A stretch of DNA of 64,000 nucleotides from Diogma glabrata (Eukaryota > Arthropoda > Insecta > Diptera > Cylindrotomidae): positions 455,139,217-455,203,216 of the forward strand of contig OY856186.1 in assembly GCA_963693315.1 (NCBI GenBank), written 5' to 3'. The notes beneath the pieces were generated by a model, which worked only from the letters and a program-made list of their open reading frames with translations, made no database searches and was not told where the DNA came from. The position numbers and the translations under genes are program-made. Below are positions 24,780 to 34,919 of the stretch, piece after piece (positions within the stretch are counted from its first letter, which is position 1; each line of letters begins with the position of its first letter).

Positions 24780-25345
24780 ATTTACATCGGATTTATATCA
24801 ATTTATCATCAATCGCTGAGTTATTGCAGCGCAACTTACATCGTTTTTACATCAATTTTTACACCATATTTATATCAATTTTATACCAATTATTTATATT
24901 TTATACCAACTATTTACTATGTATTTATATCAATTTCTGCATCGTATTTATATCAAATTGTCAACAATCACTGAGTTATTGCAGCGCAATATACAACGTA
25001 TTTATATCATTTTCTACCTCATAATTACATCAAATTATCAACATTTATACCGTATTTATATCAACTTATACAACGTATTTATATCAAGTTTTATCGTATT
25101 CGTATCAACTTATCATCAATTGCTGAGTTATTGCAGCGCAATATACATCGCATTTATATCAACATTTATTTGTACAATTTTTTTGCATCAATCGCTTAGC
25201 TATTGCGGCGCAACTTTCTCGTATTTATATCAACTTGTACATCGTATGTATATCAATACTTACCTAGTATTGGTATCAATTGGTCATAAATCGCCTAGCT
25301 ATTGCGGCGCAACTGTTACATCGTATTTGTACAATTTTTATACAA
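24780..25345. repeat. Minisatellite: ATCGTATTTATATCAA units with interspersed GAGTTATTGCAGCGCAA
   Basis: Short units of about 17 bp (CATCGTATTTATATCAA and variants) are punctuated five times by CAATCGCTGAGTTATTGCAGCGCAA (24810, 24964, 25117, 25189, 25289), giving compound units of roughly 70-155 bp. Stop-free frames here, rich in Tyr/Ile/Ser, follow from the repeat and are not genes. Spacers vary in length and copies vary in sequence. Confidence 0.88.
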
Positions 25346-25359
25346 CCAGTCATCGGATT

Positions 25360-25620
25360 TATACAGTTCTACCAATAATGCTTTGCCTGTGGGATGATTC
25401 AATGCTGATGGAGGGCTAAGACCTTAGGACTTTGAAGCCTGGAGGATATAATCACGGGGTGAGTGAATTTTGTTTATTTTATTTACTTTTTCTAACGTAG
25501 AAGTGTGAATGTGCGTGAAAGGGTGTACAATTGATGGAATGGGGGCTTGCTTGTCGATGCGTGTGTGTGTGAGCTGGCGATGCGTGTAGCGAGACACATT
25601 CAGTCGAAATTGGAAATGAT
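25360..25620 (+). repeat. Module B-like segment with TG tract
   Basis: GGATATAATCACGGGGTGAGTG (about 25442-25463) followed by an AT-rich stretch and a degenerate TGTGTG/GCGTG tract, in the same order as the copy at 12560-12800 (reverse strand). Membership in the same family is tentative. Confidence 0.35.
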
Positions 25621-26120
25621 TATAATCAAAATATTTTTGCTCCGAGGTAATACTTAGTTTTCCAAATACATTTTCTTTTTACTATATTAAATTATATTAC
25701 CTAAATTTATTAATTTATATTTTTAAGTAATAAAAAAATCAATCCCAAATAACATGAAATCCAAACAAAAAAAAGACAAATTCTTGTCATGTTTTATATT
25801 TATTACCCATATTATACATTAACCAACTGTAAACTACAGGTATTTAATTAAATTGGTTTTGAAATATTTAGTTAACTTACAAATAAATTGTAACTTTTTT
25901 TGAAGCTGTAACTATTTTTTTTTGGTAATTTGTGGTGATTGCGTATGGTTTCAAAAATTTTTTTGAAAAAGGTTATTAATAAAGAAGAAGGAAATAAATA
26001 ATGAAGACTTTCAATATAGCCTGTGACGTTCTCCCGTGCTCCAAGATTTGATTCTCGGTTTACCAGCAATGGAAGTGGTTTACGAACTGTATCAGATTGA
26101 CCAGAGGGCAGCAATACATT
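25621..26120. other. AT-rich DNA, nothing recognised
   Basis: No supported feature. Confidence 0.45.
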
Positions 26121-26124
26121 TTAT

Positions 26125-26272
26125 TTTTAATTGCTACCATCTACGGTGCTTGCTGCGGGTCTTGGAGCTTAGTTGTCTTGCGTCGCAGTCTGAATGGTGG
26201 GTGAACGTTAGCGTGTATGCAGCGTGAGTGTGTGGGCGTATGGGAATGATTGTGGGGGTTGGACGTGCTGAG
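26125..26272 (+). repeat. Module B / module A junction with short TG tract
   Basis: GAATGGTGGGTGAACG leads into a short GTGTGTGGGCG tract and then GGGGGTTGGACGTGCTGAGCGCGGTTTGCGACC. The last part resembles the minus strand of module A (GGGGTTGACGTGCTGATCGCGGTT at about 11115). This is the only copy where both modules sit on either side of one tract, suggesting the real order is B - TG tract - A. Confidence 0.4.
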
Positions 26273-27262
26273 CGCGGTTTGCGACCAAAATTTGGAGAGG
26301 TTTAAAAAAACGTGTGATGGCTCAAAATTTTTGTTATGATTTTCTCTTTGCAAAAAAACGTGGCGTTTAAGAATTTTCAAAATGGTGCCTTCAAAATGGA
26401 GCGTTTATTCCGAAATTTCTTAGCATCGAACGGGGAAACTAATTACTAACAAGTACTATTACTTTTAAAAAATTGATTGTTAATTTTAAAATGATTGCAG
26501 AAGCACTGTCTTTAAAAATTAATATGATTAGTACAAAAATTTTCAACATGGCGGCCACAAAATGGCGCCAATTTCACCAAATTTGCGTTTTTTCAGGCAA
26601 AAGTGCTTATTTTACAATTCTACAGCATAAATATTATATTATAAGTTTCAAATAGTTGCAACATCGATTTCTCAAATAATTTCGATAGTTATTCAAAATG
26701 GCGTCCTTTTTTGATCGAATTTTGTAAAATTTGACTTCTTTCACCTGACTACCGCTGCGACTAAAATTTGGAGAGGTTTAAAAAAACGTGTGATGGCTCA
26801 AAATTTTTGTTATAATTTTCTCTTTGCAATGAAACGTGGCGTTTAAGAATTTTTCAAAATAGCGCCTTCAAAATGGAGCGTTTATTCTGAAATTTTTTAG
26901 CATCGAACGGGGAAACTAATTACTAACTAGTACTATTACTTTGGTGAAATTGGCGCCATTTTGTAGCCGCCATGTTGAAAAATTTTGTACTAATCATATT
27001 AATTTTTAAAGACAGTGCTTCTGCAATCATTTTAAAATTAACAATCAATTTTTTAAAAGTAATAGTACTTGTTAGTAATTAGTTTCCCCGTTCGATGCTA
27101 AAAAATTTCGATTTCGGAATAAAAACTCCATTTTGAAATCGCCATTTTAAAAAATTCTGAAACGCTACGTTTTATTGCAAAGAGAAAATCATAACAAAAA
27201 TTTTGAGCCATCACACGTTTTTTTCAACCTCTCCAAATTTTGGTCGCAGCGGTGGCCCGTTT
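26260..27262. mobile_element. Three-armed foldback element
   Basis: Arm 1 (26285-26585, plus) and arm 3 (26940-27245, minus) are inverted copies, both carrying CCAAAATTTGGAGAGGTT, GTGTGATGGCTCAAAATTTT, CATCGAACGGGGAAACTAAT and CAACATGGCGGC. Arm 2 (26750-26942, plus) is a direct partial copy of arm 1, joined head-on to arm 3 at 26942, where it passes from TACTATTACTTT into GGTGAAATTGGCGCC. Outer ends share GCTGCGACC or TTGCGACC. No transposase is present, so this is a non-autonomous foldback or MITE, probably altered by a second insertion or rearrangement. Confidence 0.85.
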
Positions 27263-27275
27263 GACGTGGATCGTC

Positions 27276-27627
<352 letters not shown>

Positions 27628-27637
27628 GATATGAGAT

Positions 27638-28993
27638 ATAACGAAAACGACCGGCACTCTCACGGTCGCATTTGTTGAGGGAGATCAAAAAAATTTTCTG
27701 TACATATGTGTTCTATTAGAATTTCGGACTAGTTCGTGAATCAGCAAAATCCGACACGTGGTTAAGGAACTAGAGCCTTTTTTCTAAAAAAATTGATTTT
27801 TTAAAACCGTGACAACGGCCGTTTGGATACTAATATTTTAAAAAAATTAATGAATTTAGAATTTTTAGAATCCTTTTTATCAATTTGGTTTAAAAATAGA
27901 CCTCTGCAAATAAAGGTTCCTGAGTGAGCGGCTCCAACAAAAAAGTTTGCAAAAAAAATTTTTTTTGAAACAACCGGCACTCTCACGGTCGCATTTGTAA
28001 AGCCAGATCAAAAAACCATTTCTAAAAATGTGCGTTTTATTAATATCTTGGACAAGTTCGTAAATCAGCCAAATCCGACACATGGTTAAGAAACTAGACG
28101 CTTTATACTAGAAAAAAACTCTGTTTTTTAGATCCGTTATAACGGCCGTTTAGATTCCAATATTTTTAAAAACTTCATAGATTTAGAATCTTTGAAACCT
28201 TTTTAATCAGTTTCTTTCAAAAAAACGACCTCTGCAGTTGGAGGTTTCTGAGTGAACGGCTCCAACAAAAAAGCTTGTAAAACACAAAATGTGTTTTAAT
28301 CAACCGGCACTCTCACAGTCGCATTTGTGGAGCCAGATCAAAATACCTTCCGTAAACATGTGTGTTTTATTAATATCTTGGACAAGTTCGTAAATCAGAA
28401 AAATCTGACACATGGTTAAATAACTAGGGGCTTTATACTAGAAAAAAAATCCGTTTTTTTAATCCGTTATAACGGCCGTTTGGATACTAATATTTTTAAA
28501 AACTTCATAAATTTAGAATCTGTGGAAACATTTTAATCCGTTTCTTATAAATATAAATCTCTGCAGTCAGAGGTTTTTGACTTGTTGGCTTCAACAAAAA
28601 AGTTTGCAACAATTCATAACTACAATTTCCAAAAACCTTATCACAGTCAATGAAAAAAAAAACAAAAAGGTTTGAATAGAAGAAATTAATTTTTTTTCTT
28701 AGAATAAGCTATTTTGATATTTTGTAGTAATTGGACGACATATGATATAGCGTAGGTTTGTGTCATAAATTGTCACACACATTTTCTGTGGTAGATTTGA
28801 TATTTTTTTGCAAAATTGGATAGATATAGTTTTGCTTATATGTAGCTAATTTTCTTTTTAAAATTTGTTCGATATCTGTTTTAAATCAGTTTGTGTTGTT
28901 TAAACTAATCTGATACATCAGATTCTACTGGCACACAAAACTGTCTGATCTCGAAATCTACCTATTTCTAGCGGATATACGTGCCGCTTGGAC
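27638..28993 (+). mobile_element. Dispersed element with three ~325-bp tandem units (copy 1)
   Basis: CCGGCACTCTCAC recurs at 27651, 27974 and 28304. Each ~325-bp unit also contains GGACAAGTTCGTAAATCAG-like sequence, CATGGTTAA, ATAACGGCCGTTT-like palindromic sequence and CTCTGCA...GGTTTCTGAGTGA. After the third unit a unique 3' part ends near TACGTGCCGCTTGGAC (28993). The complete structure recurs inverted at 58305-59640. Short frames in it differ between units and carry stops, so it appears non-coding. Class unknown; a non-autonomous DNA element is the simplest reading. Confidence 0.85.
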
Positions 28994-31900
28994 TTTTTTT
29001 TAATTTTATTTCAAATTTTACTGATTCACACTGTCTCTATATGTAGAGATATTGTTCTGAAATAGGTTTTCACGAAAATAATATTCAACCTTATGGATGC
29101 GAAACTGAAAGCCTGTGACGTAAGTAGACGTCATATTGATCTAAAATTTAAACGCTTGCAAACGAATGGCGCAATCTGGTGGACCAACGATCTAAAAATA
29201 TAATGGTCATTATGAACGCTGAAACAACAACATCTCTATCATTAGGTAGACATTTGAAATGATGTCTATTCCAAACAATCAACTAACTTTTAACATTTTT
29301 CAAATATTTTTATTTCTAATTTTCATATAAACATTTTCGAATTACGTCTCTCCCCGTTTCAATTAAAAGTATGTCAGTAACTAAAAAAAATGTAATCAAA
29401 ATATTTCCATTTTTAATCTATTTATTTGAAAATTATGAAAAACAATAAAAGAAAATTGACAAAAATAAAAACTAATATCGATAAGGAAATAGAAAAAGGA
29501 AATATAAGGATTAATTTTTCATTGTTGATATTTTTTTTCTGTCTATTTCTTGTAGTATTTGATTGAATTTGTGAGTATAAAAGTTTTGAATTAATAGTTC
29601 TTTGGAAGCAATCGGTAAAATTAAAAATAATGACTTCTTCTGGAGCATAAAAGTTTGATAAAAATTCCGCGATTTGGATTTTTTTGTTGTTCTTGACTAA
29701 TGTAACTGTGACAATAAAAAAGAAAATGTAAGCCTATATGGTACACCCTGTACAACATCATTAAAACAATATCCTTTAAGTACCTAAATAAAGATTAATA
29801 ACTTTAAACGTTTCTCCATATATGAATAATAATATAACAACAACAACAATACTTATCCAACGGGAAAATAATAAGAAAAGCGAATTATGCGAATTACCAA
29901 GAATTTGGATTAAAAATTTTCTTAATTTTTGTTGTTTTTTTGTTGACTATTTAAATAATAAGAGAATATATAATCTAGTCACGTGATCGTAATCCAATCT
30001 TATTAACTGATTCCACAGTTATTTTCCATTTTTTTTTGTCTTAATTGTCTCAGTTAATATGTATATCGTCAGCGTGAGATTGTTTTTTTTTTCATTTCTC
30101 TGATTACATTACAAGTATGTTGATTTTCCTAATTTTCTTTGAAAAATTTTAAATTCGAAATTTTCGTTCGTTTTTTGTTTGTAAAATTTTGTTATGACAT
30201 TGTGGACATAAAAAAAAAGGAAATAATCAAATTGATGGAGAGGAAAGAGAAAGGATAAGAGGAGATAAAGGAAATGGAAAACCCTTTTACAATTTTAAGG
30301 GAAATGTATATGATGGGGTTGCATGTTTGTTTGTTTTTTTTTTTTCTTAATGTTAGTAAGACTATGTTGTGAAGATAAATTTTTTTTGAATGTTTTCTTC
30401 ATTTTATGTTTACTGTTGATTTGTTTGTTTATGTATTTTATTAAAACGAATATATACATAACGAAGGAAGGATTAGAAAATAGCTTTATATTCGTTTTCA
30501 TTATTTTTTGTTTGGGGAGATATTGAACAACAAGGGTTAAGTGTATTTTATTTATGGAATTGGTTTAGTCAAGTTAGAGTAATGAACTGTTGCTTAACAT
30601 CTTGTTGAAAGTTATTTAAAGTATGTTTTGTTATACCAATCCAATGGTAATTGAAGGATGATAATAATAATTCAAAGAAAAATTGGAAATTTCTTAAGAA
30701 GTGTACCTACAACAACTAAAATGAATCGTTTGAACATCCAACCACAAACGATATCACATCTCACCACAAAATTCATAATTTCTTTTTTTATTCGTTTCAC
30801 ACTAATTATCATTCCAATCGCTAAGTGTTGAAACAAAACTAAATTAGATAAAAACCAGCAACAAAACATAGAAACATAATCATAATAATAGATTTCTAGG
30901 AAACATTAATTTTGTGTACGTGAAATTTTATAAAATTTTGAGATAAATAATTTTTTGTTGTTTTATTTCTTCCTTGTTCTATTTTGTAACTATTATTGTT
31001 GTTATTATTTTTCATTAGATTATTATTTTATTCATTTTAATTTTTGAAATTATTATTTATGTTGAATTTTATACAAAAAAAAATTTTTAGGTTTGTCTGC
31101 TTCAAGAATATTTGAAATCTTGATCAAATTTATTAAAAATTAAAATAATAATTAGCTTTAATGGTATAATCGTGATTTTTGCTGTAAGGATTACAACGAT
31201 GTTAATGATTTTAACGGTATGAAAAGCAGTGGGTTGCTCAGAAATTAAACAGAGAGAGTGATAAAAATATTCAACATGAAATGAAAATCTCTTATTTATA
31301 CGTTAATATTGATGATGTTAAAAACTGGCTCAAGGGGGTTTGCATGTGTACAATACATGTCAAAGAGCAGGCTTCAAATACTGATGCTGTTAGTGCCATC
31401 TTATTCAAACCCGCGGGTATTGGAAAAAATACTTCTATAATAATAATATGAAATTGGCATCGTAGACAGTTCATTATGTTGACATGTAGTGTTAGTCGTG
31501 CTAATAAATGTTACCAATAACTTCTACTACGAAATGTAGTAACTATAAGAACGATAGTCACCCATTGTTTGGATTTATGCTATCCTCGACATATAGTTAG
31601 ATGGAAAAGAATTTTTAATATTAGATCTTCTAAATACTTATAGACGACAGATTGAAGTCCAGTTCGTGGGCAATAGATTGTCGCAGTTTAAATTTATTAC
31701 ATGTATACTGCGTAATGTCCCAACAATTGAACGTGTAATACAACGTAAATTTGCGTCGGAGAACATATTAATAACTTAGAGAAAGCCTATGAAAAAAATG
31801 AAGCAGCTACTTTAAAATTGAGTCCAAGGAAATGGACCCTGTCCATTCCCTATTTTCATTTTTTAACATTTTTATTTATTTGGAATTTTAATTAATTAAT

Positions 31901-32429
31901 TTTGAATTTTTCGGCAATTTCATTAAATTGTTTATTCTATCTGGACATGTTTCTAGTACTTTTATACTAAATATTGGAAGAACTTAATGGAATAATTAAT
32001 TGGTTTATAGAAAAATCGCAACATATAAAATTAAAACGGAGATCGAATAATAGATTGTGCTAAAATATTCAATGAATAAAACAAAACAAATGGAAAGAAT
32101 TTTAACTAACCCATTTTTAAGGAAAAAAATTAGGAACTCTAATTAAATTAAGCTGAAAAAACATTCCACTACAATATGCTGTTTTAACTATTACGCACAA
32201 CTCTAAATACACCGCACAACTTTAAGTAATTAAATTTTTTTATATACTAATTTATTTATTCAATTGATCAACAAAATATAATTTAACTGACCTAAAATTT
32301 TAAGCATTAAACAATTTGGTAACTCCTTATTAAAATTTAATAATAAAAATTAAAACAAAATAAAATTTAAATTAATTGACCGACCTACTTATAAAAATTT
32401 TATATTTTACATAATATGGTAATTCCATT
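28994..32429. other. AT-rich DNA, nothing recognised
   Basis: No gene, RNA or dated repeat could be supported. A short block near 32190-32222 (TACGCACAACTCT) recurs inverted near 40566-40640 as AGAGTTGTGCGT variants. Confidence 0.45.
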
Positions 32430-33210
32430 TTTAAATTCATTTCCACCGATGTTGAAATGGAAAGCGCTGTAGAACATGTATAACCTATTTATAGCCAAAT
32501 CCAGAGGATTATTTTTACCATAATTCGTTCTATGAAATCGTGGTTGCAATAAAGCACGGTCTCGGTCACACGATCATAGACAACAGAATGAGTGAGTCAG
32601 TATGTCCAAATGAAACAAACAGAGCTAATTGAACGTCTTTGTTCAAGTGTTAGGATATTTAGTTGAACACAACGTTCTAAATATGGGATATACTCCTGAT
32701 TATTAAGCCAATAACGACATATTTGGCGACTAAATTTCGGTTGAATGGGTTCAATACGGTTAACTCGAACAACATAATGTGGGTTAAAACCAGATAAATA
32801 TTCTAATTGTGATCGAACGAATGAAAAAAAGAATGTTTTAAACGATTCTCGGAAATCCTAACATATTCTAAACATAAATCCCAGCATAACATTGGCCTTA
32901 TTTATCATTGTTTCAGTATGTTGAATGAAATTTAGGCTACAATCAAGGTGAATGCCAAGATCCTTATGTACATTCACTTTTTCAATAACAGTACTGTTTA
33001 AATTGTACGCGGAGATTATGAGATTTTTCTTACGATAAAAACTCATAACTCGACATTTTCCAATATTAAGTTCCAATTTGTTTCGTTGACACCATATACA
33101 GTAAAACGGTTTAAATCTTGTTGAAGAAGCGTATAATCATTTAATGTAAATTTTAACAATTACTTTCATATCATCTGCATACAGCAAAAAATTTGAGTGA
33201 ATTAGACAAC
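32430..33210 (-). pseudogene. C-terminal half of a non-LTR reverse transcriptase (minus strand)
   Basis: Reading on the minus strand: CLIHSNFLLYADDMKV (motif C, YADD, near 33170), a frameshift, then 33076-32858 with KLELNIGKCRVMSFYRKKN, VHKDLGIHLDCSLNF and KANVMLGFMFRIC. After another shift follow SFVRSQLEYLSGFNPHYV and VNRIEPIQPKFSRQICRYW, the usual thumb/C-terminal region. Motif A and motif B are absent here but lie on the same strand at 40225-40485, at the point where this fragment begins. The two are best read as halves of one old insertion split by a 7-kb block. Confidence 0.82.
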
Positions 33211-33235
33211 TGTTGCATTTGACTATTATGAAATA

Positions 33236-33300
33236 AAATGAAGCATACGGTATCTATTTATCCAAGGTTTTTTTTACTAGTTTTTAAACATAAATGAATG
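33236..33300 (-). repeat. Dispersed repeat sharing 22 identical bases with 47347-47368
   Basis: TACGGTATCTATTTATCCAAGG at 33246-33267 is the exact reverse complement of 47347-47368, with looser similarity on both sides (TTTTAAAAACT...; ...TTTCATAAT). It lies about 30 bp inside the breakpoint at 33211, so it may be the end of the outermost inserted element. Confidence 0.65.
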
Positions 33301-33491
33301 AACGGATCTGTGCGGATTCTACTAAGGAACAAATTTTTATTGAAAAGAAATTTATTTATCCAGTCATTTTGACTTCTAGAACAAATAAAAATAAATTTCT
33401 ACATCTAACATGCATCATAAAAACTAACAAAGTGAAATGACAAATTAAAATAGTGTTGATTGTGGTCTTCTTTGGTATCAATTTCCAATCA

Positions 33492-33900
33492 AAAATGGCG
33501 TTCGAGTAAGGTTGGTTTGTGAGTTGTGAAAATTAAAATATTAAAAAATAAATAATAGAAATACTTGGCAAATTTTAATAAACTTTATAAAATTATTTGA
33601 ATTGCTTTCTAAGTAAAACTAAGAGTGTCGAAATATTGTGTTTGCGGCAAACTTAATTTATTCCTGCCACAAATATTGTTGTGTTAGTTTAATCATTCAA
33701 AATGGCGTTCGAGTAAGGTTGCTGTGAATTGTCATAAATTAATAATTATAAAGTGAATAATATAAATACTAGAAAATTACTGGTACTAAGCTGTGAAAAC
33801 TTTTTATAAATAAACTGTGAAAATCTTTATAAAATTACTCTGATCCCTACGTAAACAAAAATATTAGTGCGGCTATAAACAGAGTGGTATTAATAATAGA
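33492..33900 (+). promoter_or_regulatory. Duplicated 5' UTR / promoter monomers of the LINE
   Basis: AATGGCGTTCGAGTAAGGTTG occurs at 33494 and again at 33701, 207 bp apart, and the flanking sequence repeats with divergence (GAAATATTGTGTTTGCGGC versus AAATATTAGTGCGGC). Some LINEs (mouse L1, Drosophila elements) carry such repeated 5' promoter units, which let each new copy keep an internal promoter. That role is inferred here. Confidence 0.6.
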
Positions 33901-33926
33901 GTAGTGTTTAAAATAATAATCAAATC

Positions 33927-34718
33927 ATGCCTCTAGCGAAGTCTCACGCAGTGTCTGGAACACCTCCATCAACAAATGTTGCTGAAAAATCAAACAACAG
34001 TGACAACATGTTAGAAACACTTCTTTCTATACAAAATCCATCTAATGCTGATATTATTACCGCTATTGTTGAATCGAATAAGTCATTAAAACATGATTAT
34101 GACAAACTTTCAACTGAAATTAAAATAGTCAGCCTTGATCATGTTAAAATCAAGAAGAAGGTTGAAAATCATGATGTCGAACTTAAAATGGCCAAAAATG
34201 AAATTAAATATCTAAATCATGAAGTAAATTTTTTAAAACAGCAACAAATTATGGATGAAGTCGTGATTTCAGGGCTACCTAACAATGTACAATCAAAGGA
34301 TGCAATAATACACAAGTTAGATATTTTATATAACTTTGGAACTGCCAACATTATTGCTAGTTATTTCAAGCAAGTTAGAGGTGGACGTAGTAGTCGATCA
34401 AAAGAAAGAAATGGAAATCAGCTGATACTAAAATTTAGAAATCGCGAAGTTAAAGAAACTTTAATGATAAATAAGAAAAATAAAGGTCCTCTCCTACTTA
34501 AACAAATAACTGAGAGACCTACCAACCCAGATAAGGAAATTTTTATTAATCACAAGCTTACTCCTCAAAATGTCGAAATTTTAAATAAACTACGTGAATT
34601 AAAAAAAAACAACAAAATAATCTACTGCTGGTTTAATCATGGGAATATTTATATGAAAATCAAACAAGATGATGCCTCCAAAATCGTACGCAATATCAAT
34701 GACATTGAAAACATTTAA
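33927..34718 (+). CDS. LINE ORF1 protein: coiled coil + FP25K-like C-terminal domain
   Basis: 263 codons, uninterrupted, with the ATG at 33927 following the duplicated UTR. The N-terminal ~40 residues are Ser/Thr/Asn-rich. Residues ~45-115 are rich in Lys/Glu with heptad-like spacing (coiled coil). The middle holds VVISGLPNNVQSKDAI, and the C-terminus has EIFINHKLTPQNVEILNKLR followed by IIYCWFNHGNIYMKI, which matches the form of the FP25K-like domain found in insect LINE ORF1 proteins. There is no zinc finger, unlike the 3.5-kb element. Expected role: RNA binding and packaging of element RNA. ORF2 begins about 200 bp downstream. Confidence 0.83.
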   Translation: MPLAKSHAVSGTPPSTNVAEKSNNSDNMLETLLSIQNPSNADIITAIVESNKSLKHDYDKLSTEIKIVSLDHVKIKKKVENHDVELKMAKNEIKYLNHEVNFLKQQQIMDEVVISGLPNNVQSKDAIIHKLDILYNFGTANIIASYFKQVRGGRSSRSKERNGNQLILKFRNREVKETLMINKKNKGPLLLKQITERPTNPDKEIFINHKLTPQNVEILNKLRELKKNNKIIYCWFNHGNIYMKIKQDDASKIVRNINDIENI

Positions 34719-34919
34719 TTAGGAACAATTGTTTATGCTTATTTTCGTCATAATAAAAGCAATATTCAAGTATTTATGGAATTACTGGTTCTTCACAACC
34801 GCTTTACAAATTTATTCATAGTTATATATTTTTTTTGTTGTTGTGTTCAATACTCATACCTATTTCTTGTCTTAATTTTAATTATTCTTGTTTTTTTTAT
34901 TTTAATTGTTGTAGTGGAT

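Noticed and set aside
24780..25345. Possible CRISPR-like array (conserved block with spacers)
   Set aside because: Blocks diverge, spacing is irregular, spacers are themselves repeats, and the DNA is eukaryotic.
25872..26380. Overlapping frames on both strands
   Set aside because: They overlap the TG-tract module and foldback arm; composition and overlap indicate chance frames.
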